Assembly (NCBI GenBank): GCA_001466705.2 | Contig: LATX02000144.1 | Location: 186,001-250,000 of the forward strand | Source: Moniliophthora roreri | Taxonomy: Eukaryota > Basidiomycota > Agaricomycetes > Agaricales > Marasmiaceae | DNA length: 64,000 nt | Direction of reading: 5' to 3' | Shown here: positions 11,713 through 23,211 of the stretch, piece after piece | Position numbering within the stretch: the first letter of the stretch is position 1 | Layout: each line of letters begins with the position of its first letter | Translations under genes and position numbers: made by a program | Notes under the pieces: generated by a model | The model's database searches: none | The model's input: only the letters and a program-made list of their open reading frames with translations | Told to the model about the DNA's origin: nothing

Positions 11713-12204
11713 TTGCGATTGGGTCTGCGAGTTTCCAAATGCCTTTAGGTAGTATATCTGCGATTTTCGTGTCCCATGAGATACGTGGGGACAAGCTCTC
11801 GTCTGAGATGAGCAGTCCAGCAGCTAATGTGGTAAATAGCTGTCAAAAGTCAAAGAAAATCAGCTGAAACTCCTTAAAAGCGGAAAATGGGCATTGATGC
11901 GCACCTTTGAATTTGATGCAATACAAACCAACGAATCCTCGTCCATCTTCTTTCCTCCCTTGACCTGTGCTACCCCATACCCTTTTGTCTCTACATGCCA
12001 AGTATTATCTTTGGCATCTTGTTTAAAAACAGCAACGCTGATACCCCCCGGAAGAGTTCCACGATGATATGATTGGTCGATTTCGGGAGTCAGGATCATG
12101 GTGGAGGTATTATCATTGGAGTATTGTAGAGGTAGCTGAATTGAAACGGCCTGAACTTGAACAATAACGGAGAAACCGATGAATAAAAGATGCAGGACCC
12201 TCAT
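11713..12204 (-). pseudogene. Truncated 5' fragment of beta-lactamase-like gene (unit 1)
   Basis: Minus-strand sequence homologous to the start of the gene at 22908-20621. It has a signal-peptide-like start (MRVLHLLFIGFSVIVQVQA), the region ending IASNSK, an intron, and the beginning of the next exon. Homology stops abruptly at about 11713, just after the P450-2 stop, so the catalytic core beyond the SxxK box is missing. Relative to the unit 2 fragment it has also lost about a dozen bases near 12065. It is a by-product of duplication; translation into a useful protein is unlikely. Confidence 0.75.
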
Positions 12205-12563
12205 TATTGGGCGCAGGTCAGGGATTCGAGTAAATTGGATTTTCCAGCGCCTTTCTGGTTCCCGGACGCTAGAAGGGAGGCATTCAGTATCAATCCTAGA
12301 TAATATTGAGGCTTGCATGTGATGCAATTGTGTAGCTGACTGTGCTTGCTGTAGATGCGGGATGATGGAACTAAAGAGAATGCAAGCGCGCAATACGGCT
12401 TTGGGCTGCGGCAAAGTCAGGCCACTGCTCGCTCGTCGCTGCCGTCAATGTTGTGATTCCATTTAGCCAGTTATTCATCTCTCAGATATCAGTATGACTG
12501 ATATCGCCATGCCCAACTAGTATACAATACACTTAATATCGTATATATACAGTCCAAATGCGA

Positions 12564-14586
12564 TTACTGCGGTAAATCGCCCTCCAAATCTTCTTCCAAG
12601 GAATTGAGACTGTCATCCTCCGAGTCCGTGTCTCCTAGCTGTGGTAATTTATAAACCTCGCTAAGCGGGAATACACGTTCGCCTCCCTCTGTCGTGTCAG
12701 GGAAGAAAGCGAGTACCTGCATCTTGGTTTCATCTAACCACAGATGATCGTCCCTCAACGACTTGATAAAGTCCGGGTCCGACCGTAATCTCGGATCTCT
12801 CACCACATCGTCAATATGGCGGACGCTAAGACACTCTAGTGAGCGAAGACCCAGGTTTTGGAGGTTGCAGAAATCAAGCACTACGACTCCCCGCTGGTGA
12901 GCAACTTCCTGCAAGAGCATGATGTACTCGTTTTCGTTACCAGCTGTGGACGGCTCCCAAGGTGGGGGTATAAACCCAGCAAGGGCCTCGAGGATACTAC
13001 GACCATGTTCGCAGATATAGAATGTGACCCAATTCAAGAAAAACGCACGATCTCTACTCGATATACAAGGTTTGCCAGCTTATGAAGAAAAGACGCTGTG
13101 AGTAGGTGGATACTTCGGAGAGAAAGATTGTAAATACCTTTCAACGCAAGTGCACGATCTCCGCAAACCGTGCGGTGGTAGGCTCTCGAGTGACTTTTAG
13201 CACACGCATGAGAGCACTATATGGCATTCAGGCAGCCGGAGCAGCGTTGAAAGCAACGGAAATCTTTGGGAACCTCGCAGGACGTAACCTCCTTCAAAGG
13301 ACACTAGTAATGGTGATAAGTCATAGAACGACACAAATTGATGTAAGGAAAAGTTTACTTGGAAAGAGCTGCAAACCAATGAACCCAAATCAATGGGATC
13401 CTTCATGCGTTCTTTCAATAGCTCCAGGACCGCGACTTGCTCTTTACACTGCTCCCAACACCGCCAAAAGGGATCCCGATTGTCCTCCAGCTTCTCGTCA
13501 AGCCCTCCATCGATGATTCGACGCATGCCTTTCGAAAATCGCCGCAAAACATCTGGATAGATCAAGTATAACGATATGTTCTGCAGAATTTCGTGATGGC
13601 GACGCCGCACGACATTCAGAAATGTGTCGTGGCTCTGGAATTCGGGAAGCTCAGGAGCATATAATTCCCCAGTCTTGAAAATGGAAATCAGCAATCCCAA
13701 TTCGAGCGCATCCATGATACCCAGTACGCCATCCGACGTGATCTGGATAATGGCAAGGAGAGCAGGGAAACTCTCGGACGCGAATATGTGCTGCGAAACG
13801 AGGGTGTTGTGAAGGGTGACAACAGCTTTGACGCCTCCGGATGTGATAAGAAGAGGGTGTAAAGGCGATCTATCACCGCAGTAGAGAAGTGTTGCAAGCA
13901 ACCGTAGATGCGCCCCAAGAGCTTGGAGATCCTTAGCATCGTGTCTTTTAGCTCGAATGTGCCCATTCAGAGCGTAGACGAGTCGGATGGCACTGCCTGT
14001 GATGTCCTTCAACTCGCCAGGATTCCGAGCAAGCACCTCATGTGCGAATGCAATCGTGTGGCTATGATTGACCCCGCAAAGGAATGCCAGAAGGAAAGCC
14101 CAATGTCCCCATGACCAGTGTAGCTCGCTAAGAGTCCTGAGCCATATCTTCGTCGTGGAACGCAACAAATACGGTGCCATCTGCAGGAGGTCCACAATCT
14201 CCGTCTCTTTTGTAGCATCGCTGCATTGAGCTGAGTATGAGAGAAGTGTTGGTATCACATATGACACCTTGTCAAAGAGGAGAGGATAGGGAGAGCTGAG
14301 TGACTGTTCCTCGGCGAAATTCAGAAAGAGCTTCACCCAAGGTCCAATGAGCGGAACCCAGTTCTGCTTGATGAAAATGATTCTCTGAATAATTGGTAGG
14401 TACCATCATGGATCGGCTAACAGCGGCTAGAGCCAATGAAGTTGTATTGACATGATCACTGTCAACACACGCCTTTGGGGGTTTTCGAATTCGGCGCAGA
14501 GTATTAATGGCCGAATGGAAGGTTGGGAAACGCTGGTTTACTTCGGGAAGAAATTTGTAGGCAGAGAAGCTGTTCATTTCTTCCAT
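12564..14586 (-). pseudogene. MYND zinc-finger gene copy (MYND2), disrupted
   Basis: Homologous to MYND1 and MYND3 along its length: N-terminal helical part (RFPTFHSAIN), middle ORF 14336-13197, MYND finger, and C-terminal domain ending GDLPQ. Two lesions are visible. Relative to MYND3, two bases are missing near 14380, shifting the frame before the conserved IKQNW block. Inside the MYND finger a TAG (complement 13217-13219) replaces the Tyr codon before CSHAC. The intron between the middle ORF and the finger is still recognisable. I infer loss of function after duplication; a shorter protein from a downstream start cannot be excluded. Confidence 0.7.
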
Positions 14587-15263
14587 TTCATTTGGCGGGG
14601 AGTACCTGGGGGCGATCTTGTGAGCACTCGGGATTTCACGGTATCGAGTAACGCACTATACTGTCTTTGTGATGTTTATTTCTGAGCTAGAAATTGAGAT
14701 CTCTCATTTTTTGACATGGAACCCAGACTTACTGCCGCTATAGTGAACGTAGAATGGGGGAGAAAGACAGCGGGGAGCGACAAACTCGAAATTGAACCTT
14801 TTTTCCTCCCCCCGCCGACCGCCCGATGCCTTCCGAAAAGCCTAAGGTCAGACCAAACTGCCACCTCAGCCATACCGATATTGATCAAAGGATAGAACCG
14901 TCATCCTCGACTTCGAGACCAAATTGCGCGGGTGAACTAGCTGCAGGCGTTCAGTATTACAATGCAACTCGGGTTGTACAAGTTGAGTGCTCATGAACGA
15001 TCATGATAGAAGTTGATGAAGAGATCGTGGGATCCGAGATCGGAGCAGGGTCGGAGTACTTCCATGTACAGCTCGAGGCCGTCGAGTCTCTGTCTCAGAG
15101 CTCATGCACTCATGTGCTGCCTTACGCTAATCCCGCCACTAGGATTCTCCAATTCTTATCGTCTCCAGGCCTTCTCCGGATATCAGCGGTTTGGGAGGTC
15201 AGAAGACACAATGAAGAATATAAGTATAGGTCCAGAACTTGGTATTGGCTTATCGAAACCAGC

Positions 15264-17154
15264 ATGGAGTACCCCACTGTCCTATACATTCTCGCAGTGA
15301 TTGCGATATCTCTGATCTGGCGAAACATCTTCCTAGCATCCCCTCTAAGCCACTTCCCTGGCCCTCTTCTTGCAAAGTGGACTCGGTTCTACCGCTTCTA
15401 TTATGACGTTGTCGTTGGCGGCGGCTGGCTCTCTCAACTTGAACATCTTCATGAAGTATACGGTTAGTGTGGATTCAACTTCGTTACTAACACGAACCAT
15501 ACTCAATAGTGTCCAAATAGGTCCAGTTGTCAGAGTTGGCCCAAAAGAGGTTCCTTGATCCTATCCGTACGTTGAGCGGACTTTACTTACGGTTTCTTTC
15601 ACAGCTCCACTTTGCCGATCCTTCTGCATACGCTGACATCTACTCTTCACCTGCCAAACTTCCCAAAGACCTCGAGCTCTACAAAGTTTTTCGATTCGGT
15701 TTGCCCCCCAATCTCTTCACCGAGGATGATCCGAAAGCCCACGCCGTCATCAAATCCAGGCTAGTTTCCTTCTTTTCCCGACAGGCTATTCTCAAACTCG
15801 AGCACGTCATTCAAGAACAGGTGAGCCCAACGCTGAGCCTTCCGTGAACTCCTCCTTACCTCTGAATCTTCAGATCGACAGACTCATCTCGCAGCTAATC
15901 AAAAATCATAAAAACACCCCAGCAAACATGCATAGCGCATTCCGCTCAGTAACTCTTGACATTATAACGCAATATGTCTTCCGGACAAATCCAGATACCA
16001 CAACTTACCCTTCCTTCGAACATCCGGCTCTCCGCGATCTCGACGAAAGAATCAGCACGAAATGGATCTTCAAGCACTTCCCTATCCTCGTTCAGGTCAC
16101 TAATGGTCTTCCGACCTGGCTCGCGTCACTCGTGGTGCCTGGTTCTGCACCTCAGCTAGCTACACTGGAACTAGTCAGCAAACTTGTCGACGACGCACTG
16201 GAGCAAACGCAAGCCGGGGGCCCAGCAGAATACGATTCAAAAGATAGGAACGTGTTCTACACCATCATTCGTAACGCTCGCGAGAAGGACCAACTTGAAC
16301 ATCAAGTCACGCGAGAATATCTCATTTGCGAAGGATTAGATTTCAGAATTGCTGGGACCGAAACTGTTTCGAATGCGTGTTATGTTGGAGCTCGGTGTCT
16401 TATTCGAGATGACGAGGTGCGCGGGAAGCTCACAGCGGAACTGGACAAGGCTTGGCCGGACAGAGATGCGTTGATGCCTTTGGAACGGTTGGAGAAGTTG
16501 CCGTATCTGGTGAGTGTGATGGACTTGAGGCTTTGAGTCCTAACTGAGTGCTACGCAGACTGCAGTGATAAAAGAAAGCCTGAGATTATCTCATGGCGCA
16601 GTCACACCAATGACCAGGATTGTTCCTGATTCTGGAGCTACAATCATTGGTCATTCTGTGCCGCCGGGGGTGCGTTCCACTCGTTCTGATGATTTGACTT
16701 TCATCGACACCCTCTACAGACAGTCGTATCGACGGGGAACACCTTCGTTCATCTCAACGCCGATATCTTCCCCGAACCGAACCAGTTTCATCCCGAGAGA
16801 TGGACAGAGGCGAAAGACCACTCACTGGATAAATATCTCGTTACATTCGGGAAGGGGCCACGGAGCTGTCTAGCAATCAAGTGAATTTCGATTCTTGTCA
16901 TCTGTCATTGTCGATACTCAAGTTTTTCTAATTACCAAGCCTGGGGTGGTCTGAACTGTATTTGATCTTAGGAAACGTCTTCCGAAAACTGGAGCTGAAG
17001 AGTGATATTAACTTGAGGTACGTTATGTTGTAAGCTCATCTGACGACAGATGCCGATGCTGTTGAACAGGCCGGAATTGAAGTTCAAGGAATTCCTTGGG
17101 CCAGTATGGGAGGGGGACCCACTGAGCGCTACGGTCACCGAGCGACAGAGCTGA
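15264..17154 (+). CDS. Cytochrome P450, TRI4-like (P450-3, duplicated unit 2)
   Basis: Near-twin of P450-2 with identical gene structure, about 504 aa. Exons: 15264-15462, 15521-15549, 15605-15820, 15874-16509, 16559-16669, 16720-16880, 16940-17017, 17070-17154. It has the same anchor and FPGPLLAKW hinge, I-helix AGTETVSNAC and KESLRLSHG. The haem loop FGKGPRSCLA again has Ala in place of the terminal Gly, so this substitution predates the duplication. Unlike P450-2 it keeps the PANM, FYTIIRNAR and SNAC residues shared with P450-1 or P450-4, suggesting it is the better-conserved twin. Likely ER-anchored; substrate unknown. Confidence 0.9.
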
Positions 17155-17218
17155 ATGTTTCATTTTCAATATTTGAATGTATCCTCGTTAGAGAGAGAAT
17201 GCACAAATGGATTGCGAT

Positions 17219-17896
17219 TGGGTCTGCGAGTTTCCAAATGCCTTTAGGTAGTATATCTGCGATTTTCGTGTCCCATGAGATACGTGGGGACAAGCTCTCG
17301 TCTGAGATGAGCAGTCCAGCAGCTACTGTGGTAAATATCTGTCAAAAGCTAAAGAAAATCCCCAAGATAAAGCGGAAAACGCGCACCTTTGAATTTGATG
17401 CAATACAAACCAACGAATCCTCGTCCATTTTCTTCCCTCCTTTGACCTGTGCTACCCCATACCCTTTTGTCTCTACATGCCAAGTACCGTCTTTGTCATG
17501 TTGCTTAACAACAGCAACGCTGACACCCCCGGGAGAGTTCCACGATGATAAGATTCCTTCGATGAATTGGTCGATTTCGGGAGTCAGGATCATGGTGGAG
17601 GTATTATCATTGGAGTATTGTAGAGGTAGCTGAATTGGAACGGCCTGAACTTGAACAATAGCGGAGAAACCGGCGAATAAAGGATACAGGACCCTTATTA
17701 TTGGGCGCAGGTCAGGATTTAAGTAAAATTGGATTTCCCAGCGCCTTTCTGGTTCCCAGGCGCTGGCGCGGGAAGGGAGGCATATCCTAGATAATCCTGA
17801 GGCTTGCGCGTGCTGCAATTGTGTAGCTTGCTGCAGACGCGGGATGATGGAACTAAAGAGAATGCAAGCGCGCAATACGGCTCTAGGCTGCGGCAA
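17219..17896 (-). pseudogene. Truncated 5' fragment of beta-lactamase-like gene (unit 2)
   Basis: Same fragment as at 11713-12204, lying 65 bp past the P450-3 stop. It covers the signal-peptide region, the WHVETKGYGVAQVKGG block and the SNSK box, then ends in the next exon. At the position where unit 1 has the ATG of the signal peptide, this copy has ATA (IIRVLYPLF), so the ancestral start is lost. An open frame continues upstream to 17896 (MPQPRAVLRAC), probably former 5' flank. No complete enzyme is encoded. Confidence 0.72.
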
Positions 17897-18053
17897 AGTC
17901 AGGCCACCTGCTAGCTCATCACTGCCGTCGATGTCGCGATTCCATTTAGCCAGTCATTCATTCCTCAGATATCAATATGACTGATATCGCCACGCCCAAC
18001 TAGTATACGAGATACTTGGATATCGTATATATACAGTCAAAATGCGATTATTG

Positions 18054-20096
18054 CTATAAATCACCCTCCAAATCTTTCCCCAAGCTATCACCCTCTGAGT
18101 CCATGTCCTCTACTAGCTGCGGTAATCTGCAAACCTCCTGGAGTGGGAATGCACAATCGCCTCCACGGGTTGTGTCAGGGAAGAAAGCAAGTACCTGCAT
18201 CTCCGTTTCATCCAACGATAGATGTCTGCTCCTCAGTGACTTGACAAAGTCTGGGTCCGATCGCAATCTTGGATCTTCCACCGCATCGTCGATATGACAG
18301 ATTTTGAGACATTCCAAGGAGAGGATATTCAAGTTTTCGCGATCGCAGAAATTAAGCACCACGACACCGCGTCTAGAGGCATATTCCTGCGATTCCTGCG
18401 AGATCATCATGTAGTCTTCTTGGCCGCCAACGGTAGCAGGCTCCTGAGGTGGGCGTGCAAATCCAGCGAGGGCCTTGAGGATACTACGACCATGTTCGCG
18501 GATATAGAGTGCGACCCAGCTGAAGAATGATGCACGATCTCTACTCGATACACAAGGTTTGCCAGCTTATGAAGAAGAGACGCTGTGAGTAGGTGAGTAC
18601 TTCAGAGAGAAAGGCTGTAGATACCTTTCAATGCGAGTGTACGGTCTCTGCAAACTGTGCGGTGGTAGGCTCTCGAGTGGCTTTTAGCACATGCGCGAGA
18701 ACAGTATACGAAACTCTGACAGCTGGAGCAGCGTTGAAAGCAACGGAAACTCTTGGGAACCTTGCAGGGCACGACCTCCCTCGAAGGACACTAGTGATGA
18801 TGATAAGATCTAGAGAGACGTAAGTATATTGGGAAACTTTACCTGGGAATAGCTGCAAACCAACGCTCCTAATCCAACGGGATTTCTCATGCCATCTTTC
18901 AACATCTCTAGAAGAACCGCTTTCTCTTTACATTGCTGCCAACACTGCCAAAAAAGATCCCGGACATCTTTCAGCTTCTCTTCAAGCCCTCCATCAATGA
19001 TTCGACGCATGCTTTTCAAAGAGCGCCGCAAAACATCCGGCGGCGGATAGACCAAATACAACGATATAGTCTCGACAATCACATATTGGCTTTGCCGCAC
19101 CATGCCCGGAAATGCTTTGTGGCTCTGGAATTGGGGAAGATTAGGAACGTATGGTTTCCCAGTTTTGAAAATGGAAATAAGCAGCCCTGATTCGAGCGCG
19201 TCCGTGATACCCGGCACGCCGTCCAACAAGAATATGCTAAGGAGATTGGGCAAAATCTCGCCAATGAATATCTGCTGCTGCTGCGAAATTAGGGTGCCAT
19301 GAAGGGTGACGATAGCTTTGACGCCTCCGGGGGTGATGAAAAGAGGGTTCAAAGGTAAAGGTGAATTACGGCGACAGGAGACAAGATACATGAGCAGCCG
19401 CAAAAGTGCTGCAAACTCGTACAAAGTTTTACCATCAGGTTTAGTATTGGCTTGAAAGCACCGATTCAAGGCGTAAACAAGTCGGATGACGTTACCCGTG
19501 ATGGCTTTCAACTCATCAGGCCTGGTAAACACTTCGTGGGCAAACAAACTGCCCTTATTGACCCCAAAAATGATGCCAAGAAGGCCAGTCCAGCGCCCCC
19601 ATGTCCAGTGTAGCTCGCTAATAGTCTTGGCCCATATTATGGTTGCAGAGCGCACTAGATAGGGTGCCATTTCCAGGAGGGCTGTGATCTCCATGTGTTT
19701 TGTAGCAGTATCTCTGCTTTCATCCGGGTATAAGAAAAGTTTTGGTATCACAAGTGACATCCTGTCAAAGAGGAGAGGATAGGGTGGGGTGAGCGACTGT
19801 TCCTCGGCAATATTTAGAAAGAACTTTGCCCAAGGGCCGATTCACGAGTTCCAATTCTGCTTGATGAGAATGACATTCTTTGAATGAGTGGTAGGTCTCG
19901 CCGTGGCTCGACCAATAGCAGCTAGCGCTAACAAAGCTGTATTGACGTGATCACTGTCAACACACGCCTCTGAGGGTTTTCGAATTTGATGCAGAGCACC
20001 AATGGCCGAGTGGAAGGTCGGGAAACGCTGCTTTACTTCGAGACCAAAGGCAAAGTTGTAAGCAAAGAAGTCGTCGTTCCTACTCATTTCTTCCAT
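18054..20096 (-). pseudogene. MYND zinc-finger gene copy (MYND3), disrupted by a nonsense codon
   Basis: Start ATG at 20096 (MEEMSRND). The N-terminal region is open to NWNS, then TGA (complement 19842-19844) interrupts just before IGPWAKFF, a block intact in MYND1 and MYND2. Beyond it the 316-codon middle frame, the splice into the MYND finger (CFQRCSSC, VYCSRAC, final HRTVC) and the C-terminal domain ending LEGDL all read through. The finger itself keeps all zinc ligands. So this copy has one visible lesion, different from those in MYND2. A product starting at the internal Met near 19760 is possible. Confidence 0.68.
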
Positions 20097-20620
20097 CTCG
20101 TTTGGCAAAGAGTACCTGGGCGATCTCGTGAAAGAAAGTTTGTTTTTGAGATCGAGTAACGCACTATACTTCCGTGAGGTTCTATCTGTGAGCTATATGA
20201 GATCTCTTGTTTCTGAAACGGAACATGGAACGGGAGGAAGAGGGAGGAACACAACAGGAAGCACTGCGAAGCATCAAGCTTCTCCCCACCGCCTGACGGA
20301 CCATGGACCGCCCGATGCCTCCAAAAAGGTCAAGTTCAGAACTGAGCCTTTCGATCTAAAGGAACCAACCTAGATCAGCTGGGCCCAGATTGCATGGGTG
20401 AACTCTTGCAGGCAGTTCGATATCTTGATGCAGCTCGGGTTGCGAGGACAGGGGTCGGAGTACACGTGCACGTCGGGCCCTCGCTTATTTCGCATCTTCC
20501 TTGCTTATCCTAGAGCCGGTAGATATACCCTATCCTTCGTTCTAACACAGCGACAACAGCCAGACGTACAGTAGTCTTCATTAATGTATATATACATTTG
20601 ATATCCTTTGCATTCGTAAA

Positions 20621-22908
20621 TCAAACCTTGTCAAACCAAACCTCCGCCTTCTCTTTCACACTGCCACCAACAGGATCTTCAACCTCGGACCCAGCTCCCC
20701 AAAATTCGCCCGTTATCCCAAATCCTACCACCTTCCCCTCATCAAGAACGAACTCCGCTTTGTGTATTTCATCTCCTGTGGAGGGTGTTGCTGTCCAATA
20801 CGGGTCCGACGGCTCGTCAGTCGGCTATATGTTGAAGTAAAGCATTAGCTTTCTGTCCCGTTATTCTGAGCATGAAGCGAAGACACATACTCTACTCTCC
20901 AACGTGGTCAAATTGAATACTGGTCCATCAAAATGCTCCAGCTTTGCATGCGTAGACCAGAATCTATCCCATCTAGCGATGAGCGTAGGTATATCCTTTT
21001 GAACACCACCAGGTAAGACGGTAGGCAGGTCTTCCAGCACGTCCTTGCATGTTTGAGTGTTGCCACCCCCCACAAAACAAAACTCGACATCCCCATATCC
21101 AAGGTTACGGTATAGACCTGAAAGCTGTTCGAAAGGTACTGGTGGAGGTGTAGGGTTTTCAGGTCTCGGTTTGATCTTTGACTGACGTTTTTCGTGTGCT
21201 TCGATCGCAGCTTTCTTCGTCCTGCATCTTCATAAGGATCACACAAGACAGGTGAGTGGACCTAACAACGAACCTAGAATCCCAATCGATCGGCTCTAAA
21301 CCAAACACCTCATCAATGATACGCCACTTGATAACCTCGATAAATGATGATCCCCAATCATCGTCATTCGAGAATACTGCCACGCCAAACTTGCTATCTG
21401 GGAAGCGGGTGATTTGAGTACGGTAGCCTGTGGTTGCACCGCCATGTTCGATGTAGTCTTATAGTTGCGAGGTGTAAATCGTAAGTAACCGTGTATATGG
21501 GGAACTGGTAGACAGACGTACTGTGTCCGCGGTATGAGCCTCTGGCTTGACCACCACCGTACACCGTGGTCGAGAGTTCAGGGTATCTCCTGTTCAAGTC
21601 GCCAGCAATGAGGGGGAAAAAATGGAAATATGGAGACAGAAGACTGACGGTTCAGCAGTCTGCACAGTAATTCCATTCGTTACTTTCTTGAGAACCTCGC
21701 TCGGAATGACTTGCTTGTGTGTTTGAGGGTGCTCGCCATTCAACAGGAGGACTTGAAGCCAGGTAGCCTGCACATCATCATAAGTACAACGACGCATCAA
21801 GAAGAATAGAAAAGAGACATACCGCATCTTTAGCACTCATGATGACACCACCAGCACCAGATTTAACTGCAAATACGCATAATCGTCAACACTCTGCATC
21901 ACTAGCAATGATAAAAACGAAATGCAACTTACAGCTCCCATCTTCACCCTCGTCCAAGAACCAGCCAGGGAACCTCATCACTCTCGTTTTACCCTTTCCA
22001 AATATATCTTTATCCTTGTCGATGCCTTCTCGTGCAATTGGATCTGCGAGATGTCCACTTTCCTGGGCTACCTGGGGTGAATAAGTCGTCGAAGTGAGGC
22101 CGAGGGGATCAAGGATCTTTTCTTTAACATATCGTGCGAATGGTGGATGCTCTGGGAGGAGGTGCGTGGGGAGGTACGAGAGAAGGGTGTACATGTTATT
22201 ATTATACTGCCATATGGAGCGGAATGGAGCTGAGGGCTTGAGATGACGGAGTCTTCGTAGCTGTGATGAATCTCAGCATTTGAGAATTCAGAACTGGATG
22301 GATGAGATTTACGATTGACTCGGTGGTATCGGTTCGCGTATACATTAGGTCGTGCCTAGGTAGCCCTGTACGATGGCTCATCGCGTCGACGATGGTCGTT
22401 TCCGAAGATGCGATTGGGTCTGCGAGTTTCCAAATGTCTTCGGGTAGTACATCTGCGATTTTTGTGTCCCATGAGATACGTGGGGACAAGCTCTCGTCTG
22501 AGATGAGCAGTCCAGCAGCTACTGTGGTAAATAGCTGTCAAAAGCTAAAGAAAATCCCCAAAATAAAGCGGAAAACGCGCACCTTTGAATTTGATGCAAT
22601 ACAAACCAACGAATCCTCGTCCATTTTCTTCCCTCCTTTGACCTGTGCTACCCCATACCCTTTTGTCTCTACATGCCAAGTACCGTCTTTGTCATGTTGC
22701 TTAACAACAGCAACGCTGACACCCCCGGGAGAGTTCCACGATGATAAGATTCCTTCGATGAATTGGTCGATTTCGGGAGCCAGGATCTGGTGGAGGTATT
22801 GGAGGTAACCAGGTATCGTAGAGGCCGTTGTAATAGAACAGCTTGTGCTTGTGCAAGGACCGAGAAACCGATGAACAGAAAGTGCAGGGCTCTAATGATC
22901 ATGATCAT
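20621..22908 (-). CDS. Secreted serine beta-lactamase-like hydrolase (class C / PF00144 type)
   Basis: A multi-exon minus-strand gene, the full-length source of the two fragments downstream of P450-2 and P450-3. It has a hydrophobic start (MIMIIRALHFLFIGFSVLAQ), then WHVETKGYGVAQVKGG, the active-site SxxK box (CIASNSK), the YxN motif (WQYNNNMYTLLSYL), AGGVIMSAKDA, the HGG box (EHGGATTGYRTQ) and a C-terminal lipocalin-like domain ending VWFDKV. Family members hydrolyse or transfer acyl groups on esters and lactams; some fungal relatives act in polyketide acylation. Compared with the unit 2 fragment one base is missing near 22788, which shifts the frame between signal peptide and catalytic domain. 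Either the real start differs or the gene is newly damaged. Stop complement 20621-20623. Confidence 0.75.
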
Positions 22909-23211
22909 GGTATGAACGCGGGCCAGGGTTTTAAGGGAAATCGGATTTTCTGGTGCATGTTCACCCTGGGTGATTTTGAGGCATGCACATGGTGCAATTG
23001 CATAGTACCTGCTGTGGACGCAGTATTATAAGTCCCGAATAGTATGATGAAGATTGCGGGATGATGGAGAATGCTAGTGCGCATAATGTTTAATAATAGC
23101 TGCGGCCTGCTGAAGCGCTGAAGTCAGGTCGGATTCGAATGCATATGCAGGCACTACAGAACCCGTCGAGTCTGTTTCATCAGTATTTTGTACGACCTAT
23201 CAATTTACACT

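Larger units (their letters stand above)
9654..15152. repeat. Tandem segmental duplication, unit 1
   Basis: This block reappears as 15153 to about 20520. Shared content in order: a ~110 bp P450 upstream segment starting TTCTTATCGTCTCCAGGCC, the whole P450 with its introns, a truncated beta-lactamase-like fragment, a divergently oriented MYND gene, and the flank upstream of the MYND start. The junction lies at 15152/15153, where unit 2 resumes at TTCTTATCGTCTCC directly after the end of unit 1. P450 exons and introns are very similar; the MYND part is more diverged. Confidence 0.85.
15153..20520. repeat. Tandem segmental duplication, unit 2
   Basis: Second copy of the 5.5 kb block beginning at 9654, in direct orientation and immediately adjacent. 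It carries P450-3, a beta-lactamase-like fragment and MYND3. The right end fades near 20460-20520, where both units still share a GGTCGGAGTAC block (15050s and 20450s). Confidence 0.82.
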
